Source of the DNA: Streptomyces sp. NBC_01463
Lineage (GTDB): Bacteria; Actinomycetota; Actinomycetes; Streptomycetales; Streptomycetaceae
NCBI GenBank assembly: GCA_036227345.1
Contig: CP109468.1
Span: 6,944,001 to 7,008,000 of the forward strand
Length of the DNA stretch: 64,000 bases
Direction: 5' to 3'
A program made the position numbers and the translations under genes. Of this stretch, positions 43,091-51,127 are shown piece by piece. The first letter of the stretch is position 1; every line of letters starts with the position of its first letter. The notes beneath the pieces were generated by a model that saw only the letters and a program-made list of their open reading frames with translations, was not told the origin of the DNA and did no database searches.

Positions 43091-43504
43091 GTGCGCGGCA
43101 CACGTCACCGAACCCGCTCCCTGCTGGCGGCCTCCGCCGCCGTCGCCGGACTGCTCGTGCCCGTCGGTCTGTACGCGGCGGGGCACGTCGGAGCCGTCGG
43201 CGCGGCCGCGCCTCCCGCGTCCGACCCCGAGCCCTCCGGCGCGGAATGCCGTACGGCGGTGAAGGGCTCCCGGGTCGTCGCCTACTGCCACAACCCGTAC
43301 CCCAGCGCCGACCGCGTGCAGCTGCACACCGAATGTGCCCGCTGGTGGGACGTCGACGCGGACTCCAAGCCGGTCGCCGTCGGCCCGGGGCGGACCGTGC
43401 GGCTGGACGACCGCTGCTGGAAAGAGGTCTCCTCGGCCTGGGTCACCCACGCGCGGGAGACGCACGACGAGGAGACGGGCAAGAAGGACGAGGCGGAGTC
43501 CTAG
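43091..43504 (+). CDS. Secreted protein of unknown function
   Basis: 137 residues from the GTG at 43091 with GGGGAGGAG about 8 nt upstream. Signal peptide RTRSLLAASAAVAGLLVPVGLYAAGHVGAVGAAA, cleavage probably after the Ala run. The mature part has four cysteines (AECRTAV, VAYCHNP, TECARWW, DDRCWKE), probably two disulfides, and a compact region rich in Trp and charged residues; acidic/basic tail (DEETGKKDEAES). I recognise no family. Confidence 0.72.
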   Translation: MRGTRHRTRSLLAASAAVAGLLVPVGLYAAGHVGAVGAAAPPASDPEPSGAECRTAVKGSRVVAYCHNPYPSADRVQLHTECARWWDVDADSKPVAVGPGRTVRLDDRCWKEVSSAWVTHARETHDEETGKKDEAES

Positions 43505-43639
43505 GGCGTGCTCTGGAAGTCCCGTCCGCCCGGCGGCGCCGCCTTCCGGGCGGACGGCGCTACTTTCGGAACGCGCGCCGTCCGCCCGGCGGCGCCGCCT
43601 TCCGGGCGGACGGCGCTACTTTCGGAACGCGCCCTGGAT
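43501..43639. repeat. MITE-like element: two 55-56-bp tandem hairpin repeats with imperfect terminal inverted repeats
   Basis: Two tandem copies (43522-43576 and 43578-43632) are identical over 55 bp. Each contains the inverted repeat GTCCGCCCGG...CCGGGCGGAC. The outer ends, CTAGGGCGTGCTCTGGAAGT and the complement of the right end, match in 15 of 20 positions, all differences being transitions. No transposase is present. It sits between convergent genes, partly overlapping the stop of the secreted-protein gene, and may also serve as a terminator. Confidence 0.65.
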
Positions 43640-43656
43640 CCGGGGCCGGACCGCCG

Positions 43657-44331
43657 CTAGACCCGGTCCACCAGGCAGCTCAGCGCGTGGCTCGCCGCCT
43701 CGGCCGCCGCCGTCTCCGCGTCACCGGCACGGATCGCCTCGACGAGCCGGCTGTGGTCCATGTGGTTCTCCGGCCGCAGCTCATGGCCGACGTCGTCACG
43801 CAGATAGTCGCGCAGCAGATCACCCAGGTCGGCGTAGAGGCCGGTCAGCACGTCGTTGTGCGAGGCGGCGACCACGGCCAGATGCAGGGTCGCGTCCGCC
43901 GCGACGAAAGCCTCGGCGTCGCCGGCCGCCCAGGTCTCCTCCCGGCGCCGCATGAGCGCGTCCAGCTGCTTCAGGTCGCGGTCGGTGCGCCGCGCGGCGG
44001 CCAGACGGGCCGCCGACGACTCCAGGGTCGACCGCAGCTCGGCGATGTGGCGCGGATCGGCGGACGCGAACCGGCGGTGCATCACCCCGGCCAGCTCACT
44101 GGTGGCCACCACATAGGTGCCCGAGCCCTGCCGGATGTCGAGCAGCCCGTTGTGCGCGAGGGCGCGCACCGCCTCGCGGACGGTGTTGCGGGCCACCCCC
44201 AGCTGCTCGACCAGCTCGGGCTCGGTGGGGATGCGCGAGCCCACGGGCCACTCGCCCGACGTGATCTGGTTCCTCAGCTGGGCAATCACCTGGTCGGCGA
44301 GTGCCGAACGCCGCGGGGACGTCAGCGCCAT
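43657..44331 (-). CDS. GntR/FadR-family transcriptional regulator
   Basis: 224 residues. Winged helix at the N-terminus: ALADQVIAQLRNQITSGEWPVGSRIPTEPELVEQLGVARNTVREAVRALAHNGLLDIRQGSGTYV. The C-terminal FCD-type effector domain (ELRSTLESSAARLAAARR, DATLHLAVVAASHNDVLTGLYADLGDLL, RLVEAIRAGDAETAAAEAASHAL) has the His residues that bind metal or carboxylates in this group. Divergent from a CynX/NimT transporter, which it very probably controls through an ATCAT-ccc-ATGAT element in the 124-bp gap. Confidence 0.93.
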   Translation of the reverse strand: MALTSPRRSALADQVIAQLRNQITSGEWPVGSRIPTEPELVEQLGVARNTVREAVRALAHNGLLDIRQGSGTYVVATSELAGVMHRRFASADPRHIAELRSTLESSAARLAAARRTDRDLKQLDALMRRREETWAAGDAEAFVAADATLHLAVVAASHNDVLTGLYADLGDLLRDYLRDDVGHELRPENHMDHSRLVEAIRAGDAETAAAEAASHALSCLVDRV

Positions 44332-44428
44332 GGTGCTCCTTGCTCGGGTGTACGGAGGACGGCCGGCCGCCCCCCGTTTCGCGGAGGTATCCGAATCTTC
44401 TCAGGGGACCAAGAGAATTGGACAAGCA

Positions 44429-44449
44429 ATCATCCCATGATTCTATGAT
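44429..44449 (+). promoter_or_regulatory. Palindromic operator candidate and -10 of the leaderless transporter promoter
   Basis: ATCAT-CCC-ATGAT (44429-44441) is followed by the -10 hexamer TATGAT (44444-44449). The transporter ATG lies 6 nt after the -10, so the mRNA is probably leaderless. A -35-like TTGGAC is at 44418-44423, 20 nt before the -10. A repressor bound at the palindrome would block this promoter. Confidence 0.6.
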
Positions 44450-44455
44450 GGCCCC

Positions 44456-45757
44456 ATGCGTGACGACGAAACCCCTCCCTCGGCCCCGACCCGGACGCTG
44501 AGCCCCGCCGCCCCGGCGGCCTCCCGCACCGGCCTCTCCGCCCAGGAGACCGCCGCCCCGGCAGCCGGCCCCGCCCCGTGGCTGCTCCGCCTGGTCGTGG
44601 TCGGGCTCGTCCTCACCGCGCTCAACCTCCGCCCCGCCATCACCAGCCTCGGCGCCCTCCTCGAAGAGGTGCGCGACGGGCTGCACATGAGCGGCAGCGT
44701 CGCCGGCGTCCTCACCTCCGTACCGCCGCTCTGCTTCGCGGTCTTCGGCGTCATGGCGCCACGCCTGGCCCGTCGCTTCGGACCCGGCGCTGTCGTCTGC
44801 GCGGGCATGGTCGCCATCACCGCGGGGCTGGTGATCAGGCCCCTCATCGGCGGGACGGCCGGCTTCCTCGCCGCGAGCGCGCTGGCCCTGATGGGCATCG
44901 CCGTCAGCAACGTCCTGATGCCGGTGATCGTCAAGCGCTGGTTCCCGGACCGCGTCGGCTCCATGACCGGCCTCTACTCCATGGCCCTGGCGCTCGGCAC
45001 CTCGCTGGCCGCGGCCGTGACCGTGCCCATGACCAACGCCATGGGCGGCAGCTGGAAGGCCGGCCTCGGCATCTGGGCCGTGCTCGCCGCCGCCGCGATC
45101 CTGCCCTGGATCCCGCTGGTACGGGAGCGCGGCGGCGCCTCCGGCCACCCCGCGGCCCACCGGACCGAGGCCCCCGCGCTCCGCATCACCCGCAGCCGCA
45201 CCGCCTGGGGCCTCGCCTGCTTCTTCGGCCTCCAGGCCACCGCCGCCTACATCACCATGGGATGGATGCCGCAGATCTTCCGCGACGCCGGGGTCTCGGC
45301 CGGCACCGCGGGCGTCCTGCTCGCCGTCACCATGGCCATGGGCGTACCGCTCGCCTTCGTCATCCCCAGGGTCGCCGCCCGGATGAAGAACCAGGGCCCG
45401 ATCGTGGTCTTCCTCGGCGCCTGCGGCCTCGTCGGCTACGCGGGCCTCTACCTCGCCCCGTCCGGCGGCGCCTGGGCCTGGGCGCTGCTCCTGGGCATCT
45501 CGAACTGCGCCTTCCCGCTCGCCCTCACCATGATCGGCATGCGCTCCCGCAGCGGCGCCGGCGTGGTCAGGCTCTCCGCGTTCGCCCAGTCCACCGGATA
45601 CCTCATCTCGATCCCCGGCCCGCTCCTGGTCGGCGTGCTCTACCAGCACAGCGGCGGCTGGGGGCTGCCGATCGCCCTGATGGCGGCCCTGATGGTGCCC
45701 CAGATGGTGGCGGGCATCCTCGCCGGACGGGACCGGACGATCGAGGACGAATGCTGA
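44456..45757 (+). CDS. CynX/NimT-family MFS transporter
   Basis: 433 residues, twelve transmembrane helices after a long Ala/Pro-rich N-terminus of about 40 residues. LTALNLRPAITSLGALLEEVRDGLHMSGSVAGVLTSVPPLCFAVFGVMAPRLARRFG is the first conserved block of this family (cyanate, 2-nitroimidazole and related small solutes). Cytosolic linker about 215-245. The substrate is not known. Regulated, by inference, by the divergent GntR protein. A 39-residue membrane peptide follows 17 nt later. Confidence 0.92.
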   Translation: MRDDETPPSAPTRTLSPAAPAASRTGLSAQETAAPAAGPAPWLLRLVVVGLVLTALNLRPAITSLGALLEEVRDGLHMSGSVAGVLTSVPPLCFAVFGVMAPRLARRFGPGAVVCAGMVAITAGLVIRPLIGGTAGFLAASALALMGIAVSNVLMPVIVKRWFPDRVGSMTGLYSMALALGTSLAAAVTVPMTNAMGGSWKAGLGIWAVLAAAAILPWIPLVRERGGASGHPAAHRTEAPALRITRSRTAWGLACFFGLQATAAYITMGWMPQIFRDAGVSAGTAGVLLAVTMAMGVPLAFVIPRVAARMKNQGPIVVFLGACGLVGYAGLYLAPSGGAWAWALLLGISNCAFPLALTMIGMRSRSGAGVVRLSAFAQSTGYLISIPGPLLVGVLYQHSGGWGLPIALMAALMVPQMVAGILAGRDRTIEDEC

Positions 45758-45774
45758 GATGCGAGACTGTGGCC

Positions 45775-45894
45775 ATGTCTCCTGTGCTCGATCCGAATCC
45801 CCAGAACGGTCAGAAGAAGCTGCTCATGGTCTTCGGGGCCATGTTGCTGATCACGGTCGTCATCGGCGTGATCGCCTCCATCGCCTCTCCGTGA
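45775..45894 (+). CDS. Small transporter-associated membrane protein (SGM_5486 type)
   Basis: 39 residues, too short for standard ORF lists: MSPVLDPNPQNGQKKLLM then the single helix VFGAMLLITVVIGVIASIASP. It resembles the 'SGM_5486 family transporter-associated protein', which follows CynX/NimT MFS genes in Streptomyces (recalled family name). Position 17 nt after the transporter stop supports a functional pairing. What it does to the transporter is unknown. Confidence 0.82.
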   Translation: MSPVLDPNPQNGQKKLLMVFGAMLLITVVIGVIASIASP

Positions 45895-45914
45895 CGCACG
45901 GCTCCCGGCGCGGG

Positions 45915-45985
45915 GGTGGGGCTAGCCCCACCAACCCCTAGGGGGCCAGGGTCAGGGTGAAGTGGGTGGGTCACCGGATGTGACC
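45915..45985. promoter_or_regulatory. Three palindromes in the leader of the next small gene
   Basis: An 18-bp perfect palindrome (GGTGGGGCTAGCCCCACC, 45915-45932), a 10-bp one (CCCCTAGGGG, 45935-45944), and GGTCAC-CGGAT-GTGACC (45969-45985) lie within 71 bp. The first two may form the terminator of the upstream operon; the third looks more like an operator. Confidence 0.5.
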
Positions 45986-46042
45986 GGCGCCCCGGGATCC
46001 GTAGGTTCTGGGTATCGGAATCCAGCACCCACGGAGGCGGAC

Positions 46043-46249
46043 ATGCCGGCCCGTACGCACACCCCGTCCACCCGCCCGGACGCGGGCGCCGTCGAGGTCC
46101 GGCTGCCCTGGTGGGCCGTCGCACTGCCCGCCGTGGCCTTCGCCGCGCTCCTGCTGCTGATGGCCGGACCGGGACAGGCGCACGCCGCCGCGGGCGACCC
46201 CGCGGTCGGCCGGTTGCTCGAGCGAATCGTGGACCTGCTGACCCGCTGA
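46043..46249 (+). CDS. Small single-pass membrane or secreted protein of unknown function
   Basis: 68 residues from the ATG at 46043 with GGAGGCGG upstream. Hydrophilic start of about 20 residues, one hydrophobic helix (WWAVALPAVAFAALLLLMAGPGQAHAAA) that could be a signal peptide with an AHA-like cleavage site, then a short amphipathic end (VGRLLERIVDLLTR). I recognise no family. Its leader holds several palindromes. Confidence 0.65.
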   Translation: MPARTHTPSTRPDAGAVEVRLPWWAVALPAVAFAALLLLMAGPGQAHAAAGDPAVGRLLERIVDLLTR

Positions 46250-46323
46250 CGTCCGGTGACCCGTGCGGGGGAGCCCTCCAACACCCTGCGCCGGGTGCCG
46301 CATTTCATGCGAAGCTGAGGTGT

Positions 46324-46842
46324 ATGAGCGTCGATACACCTCGCAGGATCGTCCTTCTCAGGCATGCAAAGGCGGAATGGTCGCAGGACTCCGACCATGA
46401 GCGGCCGCTCGCGGAGCGCGGCCGCAAGGACGCCCCCGTGGCAGGCCGCAAACTCGTCGATTCCGGGATCGTCTTCGATCTGGCCCTCTGTTCCACCGCG
46501 GCCAGGACGCGAGAGACGTGGAAGCTCGCCGTGCACGAGATGCCGGAGCGCCCCAGGACCGTGTACGAGGAGCGGCTCTACGACGCCTCGCTCGGCGAGC
46601 TGATCGCGCTGATCAACGAGACCCCCGACGAGGTCCGCGATCTGCTGGTGATCGGCCACAACCCGGGCATGCACGCCGTCGCCGACGCCCTCGCGGGCGC
46701 GGGCGAGGGCGACGCCCTGGCCAGGATGAGCCGAGGCGGCTTCCCGACCGCCGCGTTCGCCGTGGTCGCGTTCTCCGGCACCTGGAAGAGCGTGGAGCAC
46801 GGCGTCGGCAAGCTCGTCGAGTACTGGACGCCGAACGACTGA
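46324..46842 (+). CDS. SixA-type histidine phosphatase
   Basis: 172 residues. Phosphoglycerate-mutase-like fold with the phosphohistidine motif RHAKAEW (LLRHAKAEWSQ) and the second catalytic His in LLVIGHNPGMHAVA. SixA proteins remove phosphate from His of phosphorelay HPt domains in E. coli; in actinobacteria the targets are not defined. Stands alone between small genes; ends before a 21-bp terminator stem. Confidence 0.93.
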   Translation: MSVDTPRRIVLLRHAKAEWSQDSDHERPLAERGRKDAPVAGRKLVDSGIVFDLALCSTAARTRETWKLAVHEMPERPRTVYEERLYDASLGELIALINETPDEVRDLLVIGHNPGMHAVADALAGAGEGDALARMSRGGFPTAAFAVVAFSGTWKSVEHGVGKLVEYWTPND

Positions 46843-46858
46843 CCCGCCCCGGCTCACG

Positions 46859-46904
46859 ACAGGGCCCGGGTGCGCACGCCGAAGCGTGCGCACCCGGGCC
46901 CTGT
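46859..46904. terminator. Bidirectional terminator between SixA and serB
   Basis: Perfect 21-bp stem (left arm begins ACAGGGCCCGGGTGC) with a CGAA tetraloop: the longest stem in the window, between convergent genes. Confidence 0.93.
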
Positions 46905-46925
46905 GCACGTGCGGGCCGCGCGTCC

Positions 46926-48182
46926 CTACTCGACGAGACCGTCGGCGGCCTCGACCTCCTCGCGGGTGATGCCGAGCAGATAGAGCACGGTGTCCAGGAA
47001 CGGCACGTTCACCGCGGTGTGCGCGGCCTCGCGGACCACCGGCTTGGCGTTGAAGGCGACCCCGAGGCCCGCGGTGTTCAGCATGTCCAGGTCGTTCGCC
47101 CCGTCGCCGATCGCCACCGTCTGCGCCAGCGGCACCCCGGCCTCCGCGGCGAAGCTGCGCAGCAGCCGGGCCTTGCCGGCCCGGTCGACGATGTCCCCGG
47201 TCACCCGGCCGGTGAGCTTCCCGTCGACGACCTCCAGAGTGTTGGCAGAGGCGAAGTCGAGCCCGAGCCGCTCCTTCAGATCGTCCGTCACCTGGGTGAA
47301 CCCGCCCGAGACGACGCCCACTTGGTAGCCGAGCCGCTTCAGCGTACGGATCAGGGTGCGGGCCCCCGGCGTCAGCCGCACATCGGCGCGCACCTTCTCC
47401 ACCACCGACACGTCGAGCCCGGCCAGCAGCGCCACCCGGGCGTGCAGCGACTGCTCGAAGTCGAGTTCGCCGCGCATCGCCTGCTCGGTCACCGCGGCGA
47501 CCTCGGCCTCGCAGCCGGCGTGGGCCGCGAAGAGCTCGATGACCTCGTCCTGGATGAGCGTCGAGTCGACGTCCATCACGACGAGGCGCTGTGCCCGCCG
47601 GCTCAGCCCGGCCGAGACGACCGCCACGTCGACCCCGATCCCGGCGGCCTCGATGGCCAGCGCGGTGCGCAGCGTCTCGGTCCCGGTGCCGGACACCGCG
47701 AACTCGACGGCCGTGACGGGGTACTTCGCCAGCCGGAAGATCCGGTCGATGTTCCCGCCGGTCGAGGTGATCCTGGCCGCTATGGCGGCGGTCGACTCCG
47801 CGGTCAGCGGGTGGCCGAGCACCGTCACATGGGAACGGCCGTCGCCGCGCGGGCGGTTGTCGCCCGTACCGGAGATGATCTCGGCCTGCAGCCTCAGCGA
47901 CTCGGCCCAGCTGTGCACGGTGGCCCGCAGGTCGCCCTCCGTGGTGCCGCCCGCGGTCGGGGAGGTGACCAGCGCGCACAGGACGATGCGGCCACGGGTG
48001 ACGACCTGCTCGATGTCGACGACGTCGACCGAGTAGGCGGCGAGGGTGTCGAAGAGCCCGGCGGTGATGCCGGGGCGGTCCTTGCCGAAGATCTTCACGA
48101 GAAGGGTCGGTGTGTCTATGCCCTGATGTGCCTCAGGGGGCTCAGGAGACAGGGAGGGCCGAGGGGGCTGCGATGCGCTCAT
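46926..48182 (-). CDS. serB: Phosphoserine phosphatase SerB with ACT-type N-terminus
   Basis: 418 residues; last step of serine synthesis. N-terminal ACT-like half: LLVKIFGKDRPGITAGLFDTLAAYSVDVVDIEQ and SHVTVLGHPLTAESTAAIAARITSTGGNIDRIFRL. HAD phosphatase half: nucleophile Asp in VVMDVDSTLIQDEV, motif II Ser in VGVVSGGFT, Lys in RAGKARLL, and motif IV AIGDGANDLDML. The ACT domains suggest control by serine, as in mycobacterial SerB2. Corresponds to S. coelicolor SCO1808 by recalled synteny. Confidence 0.95.
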   Translation of the reverse strand: MSASQPPRPSLSPEPPEAHQGIDTPTLLVKIFGKDRPGITAGLFDTLAAYSVDVVDIEQVVTRGRIVLCALVTSPTAGGTTEGDLRATVHSWAESLRLQAEIISGTGDNRPRGDGRSHVTVLGHPLTAESTAAIAARITSTGGNIDRIFRLAKYPVTAVEFAVSGTGTETLRTALAIEAAGIGVDVAVVSAGLSRRAQRLVVMDVDSTLIQDEVIELFAAHAGCEAEVAAVTEQAMRGELDFEQSLHARVALLAGLDVSVVEKVRADVRLTPGARTLIRTLKRLGYQVGVVSGGFTQVTDDLKERLGLDFASANTLEVVDGKLTGRVTGDIVDRAGKARLLRSFAAEAGVPLAQTVAIGDGANDLDMLNTAGLGVAFNAKPVVREAAHTAVNVPFLDTVLYLLGITREEVEAADGLVE

Positions 48183-48466
48183 GGTGTTCCCACCGTATCG
48201 GTCCGCGGCGCGCCCCCGACCGCCCGTCCCGAGGACCGGACAGCCCGCCCGGTGTCCCCGATGCTCCCGATCCTTGCGGTCTGACCCGGCCTGTGACCAG
48301 CTGCGGTGTTAGGTGGCGGTTCGGGCCGGGACGGTCGCAACGGTGCGGTCTCGGTTCGGTCAACGTGCCGCCCGGCTTTCGTATCGGGGACTGCTCCTGG
48401 AATAGTTCCCCACGATGTTCAGCATCCCTAGACTCCCTGCAACGGGGGTAACTCGGGGGACAACTA

Positions 48467-51040
48467 GTGGGGCGCGGAGTGCCGGAACTCGTACTGGAAT
48501 TGAATGGCAGGACCTGGACGCTCGATCCGTCCCGGTCGTACACCCTCGGACGTGATCCGCAGGGCGACATGATGATCGACGATGCCAGAGTGTCGTGGCG
48601 GCATGCCACGATCAGCTGGAGCGGCCACAGTTGGTTCATCGAGGACCACGGCAGCACCAACGGCACCTATGTGCAGGGCCAGCGGATCCATCAGATGGAG
48701 ATCGGGCCCGGTTCCACGGTGAACCTCGGCAACGCCACCGACGGGCCGCGGGTGAGTCTCAGCGGCGCCGCGGCCGGTGCCGACGTCTACAGCGGGCAGG
48801 CCGCAGCGGGTGCCCAGGCCCCCGTCCAGCAGCCGCAGACCCCGCCGCAGCAGCAGCCGCAGGGCGGACCGGGCTGGCAGCAGCCCGCCCAGCCGCCGGC
48901 GCAGCAGCAGGCCTGGCAGCAGCAGCCGCAGGCCCAGCAGCAGCGGCCCCAGGTGCCGCACCAGCAGGGCAACGGACCGGCACCGCACGGCGGCCCCGGC
49001 GGCGCGGCGGGGGCGCCACCGGTGTACGGCGACCGGAGCCCGACCACGTTCCACCAGCTGGCCCTCGGCCGGGTGATGCGCATCGGCCGTGCGCTGGAGA
49101 ACGAGCTGGTCGTCTCCGACCTGCAGGTCTCGCGCCACCACGCCGAGTTCCACGCGACGCCCGACGGCCGTTTCGAGATCCGTGACCTCGGATCCCACAA
49201 CGGTACGTACGTCAACGGCCAGCCGCTCTCGAAGTCCGGCACCGCGCTCATCGGGCCGAACGACATCGTCGGCGTCGGCCACTCGACCTTCCGGCTGGTC
49301 GGCGACCGGCTCGAGGAGTTCGTCGACACCGGTGAGGTCTCCTTCGCCGCCCGCCACCTCACGGTGACGGTCGACGGCGGAAAGCAGATCCTCAAGGACG
49401 TCTCCTTCGGCGTCCCGGAGAAGTCGCTGATCGGCGTCATCGGCCCGTCCGGCTCCGGAAAGTCCACCCTGCTCAAGGCGCTCACCGGCTACCGGCCCGC
49501 CAACCAGGGCGACGTCCTCTACGACAACCGGAACCTGTACAAGCAGTTCGCCGAGCTGCGCCAGCGCATCGGTCTGGTCCCGCAGGACGACATCCTGCAC
49601 AAGGAACTGACCGTCACCCGCGCCCTCAAGTACGCCGCCAAGCTCCGCTTCCCCGCGGACACCACGGAGGCCGAGCGCCAGGCCCGGATCCAGGAGGTCC
49701 TGGCCGAGCTCAAGCTCGACATCCACAAGGACAAGAAGGTCACCTCGCTCTCCGGTGGCCAGCGCAAGCGCGTGTCGGTCGCCCTGGAGCTGCTGACCAA
49801 GCCGTCGCTGATCTTCCTGGACGAGCCGACCTCCGGCCTCGACCCGGGCATGGACCGCGATGTCATGCAGCTGCTGCGCGGCCTGGCCGACGACGGCCGT
49901 ACCGTCCTGGTCGTCACGCACTCGGTCGCCGAGCTGGCCATCTGCGACAAGCTCCTGGTGATGGCGCCGGGCGGTGCCGTCGCCTACTTCGGTCCGCCGG
50001 AGGAAGCGCTCAACTTCTTCGGCTACGGCACCTGGGCCGACGTCTTCTCGGCCTTCGAGAACTACCGCGACTACGACTGGGCGGGCCGCTGGCGCGGTTC
50101 GCAGCACTACCAGATGTACGCCGCCGACATCGACGCCGTCGCCGCGCAGCCCGTGCACATGCCGCCGCACCAGCAGATGCGCCCGCCGAAGCCGCAGGGC
50201 TGGATGACGCAGCTGTGGACGCTGATGCGCCGCTACGTCTCGGTGATCGCGTCCGACAAGGGCTTCATGGGTCTCATGGTGATCCTGCCGGCGGTGCTCG
50301 GCATCGTCAGCGTGGTCATCCCCGCCGACTTCGGCCTCGCCCCGCCGAAGCCGCCGTCCCGGTTCAACGGCGACGCCGGAACGATCATGCTGATCCTGGT
50401 GATCGGCATGACCTTCTCGGCCGCGGCCAACTCCGTACGAGAACTGATCAAGGAACGGGTCATCTACGAACGGGAACGGGCCACCGGCCTCTCCCGCTCG
50501 GCCTACCTGATGTCCAAAGTGATCGTGCTCGGCGTGATCACGGCCATCCAGGGCGTCATCATCTGCGGCATCGGCTTCGCCACCCGCGATCTGCCCGCGG
50601 AGGGCCTGATCATGCCGCCGGCCATCGAGCTCTGCGTGACGATCATCGCGCTCGGCTTCACCTCGATGATGTTCGGCCTGGTGATCTCCTCGCTGGTGAA
50701 GACCTCCGAGAAGACCATGCCGCTGCTGGTCATGTTCGCCATCGTCCAGGTCGTCTTCACCGGCATCCTCTTCCAGGTGTACGGATCGCCCGGCCTGGAG
50801 CAGTTCGCCTGGCTGATGCCGTCCCGCTGGGCGATCGCCGGAGCGGGCTCGACGCTCGACCTCGCCCACCTCATGCCGCCGTGGGACCAGAAGAACCCCA
50901 CGGACCTGGACCCGCTCTGGGAGCATTCGGTCAGCCAGTGGGGGATCAACCTCACGGTGCTGCTGGTGCTCGGCATCATCTGCGGCTTCGCGGTCGCGCG
51001 CCTGCTGCGCCGCCACGAGCCCGAGGTCATGCGCAAGTAG
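48467..51040 (+). CDS. FHA-FHA-ABC transporter (ATPase and permease in one chain)
   Basis: 857 residues. FHA1 at about 5-100 (YTLGRDPQGD...HGSTNGTYVQG), a Gln/Pro-rich linker at 110-190, FHA2 at about 200-285 (IGRALENELVVSDLQVSRHHAEF...GSHNGTYVNG), then an ABC ATPase: Walker A GPSGSGKST (326-334), LSGGQRKRVSV, LIFLDEPTSGLDPG. The C-terminus has an ABCG/ABC2-type membrane domain with six helices. Layout equals M. tuberculosis Rv1747, a phospho-regulated exporter of lipid-linked molecules. FHA domains bind phosphothreonine, so control by Ser/Thr kinases is expected; T125 (QTPP) and T193/T194 are the linker threonines. GTG start with GGGGGA. TAGACT -10 at 48429. Confidence 0.95.
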   Translation: MGRGVPELVLELNGRTWTLDPSRSYTLGRDPQGDMMIDDARVSWRHATISWSGHSWFIEDHGSTNGTYVQGQRIHQMEIGPGSTVNLGNATDGPRVSLSGAAAGADVYSGQAAAGAQAPVQQPQTPPQQQPQGGPGWQQPAQPPAQQQAWQQQPQAQQQRPQVPHQQGNGPAPHGGPGGAAGAPPVYGDRSPTTFHQLALGRVMRIGRALENELVVSDLQVSRHHAEFHATPDGRFEIRDLGSHNGTYVNGQPLSKSGTALIGPNDIVGVGHSTFRLVGDRLEEFVDTGEVSFAARHLTVTVDGGKQILKDVSFGVPEKSLIGVIGPSGSGKSTLLKALTGYRPANQGDVLYDNRNLYKQFAELRQRIGLVPQDDILHKELTVTRALKYAAKLRFPADTTEAERQARIQEVLAELKLDIHKDKKVTSLSGGQRKRVSVALELLTKPSLIFLDEPTSGLDPGMDRDVMQLLRGLADDGRTVLVVTHSVAELAICDKLLVMAPGGAVAYFGPPEEALNFFGYGTWADVFSAFENYRDYDWAGRWRGSQHYQMYAADIDAVAAQPVHMPPHQQMRPPKPQGWMTQLWTLMRRYVSVIASDKGFMGLMVILPAVLGIVSVVIPADFGLAPPKPPSRFNGDAGTIMLILVIGMTFSAAANSVRELIKERVIYERERATGLSRSAYLMSKVIVLGVITAIQGVIICGIGFATRDLPAEGLIMPPAIELCVTIIALGFTSMMFGLVISSLVKTSEKTMPLLVMFAIVQVVFTGILFQVYGSPGLEQFAWLMPSRWAIAGAGSTLDLAHLMPPWDQKNPTDLDPLWEHSVSQWGINLTVLLVLGIICGFAVARLLRRHEPEVMRK

Positions 51041-51066
51041 CGCGGCTCCCACCGCTGACAGCACGA

Positions 51067-51108
51067 CGCCGAAGGGCGGCACCCCTCGTGGGGTGCCGCC
51101 CTTCGGCG
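51067..51108 (+). terminator. Terminator after the FHA-ABC gene
   Basis: Perfect 19-bp stem (left arm CGCCGAAGGGCGGCACCCC) with TCGT loop, between the convergent FHA-ABC and transglycosylase genes; probably bidirectional. Confidence 0.9.
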
Positions 51109-51127
51109 CTGTCAGGTGCCCTACGGA

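Noticed and set aside
48820..48980. CAG/CCG-rich repeat tract as a possible microsatellite or assembly problem
   Set aside because: It stays in frame and encodes the Gln/Pro linker between two FHA domains, as expected in this protein type.
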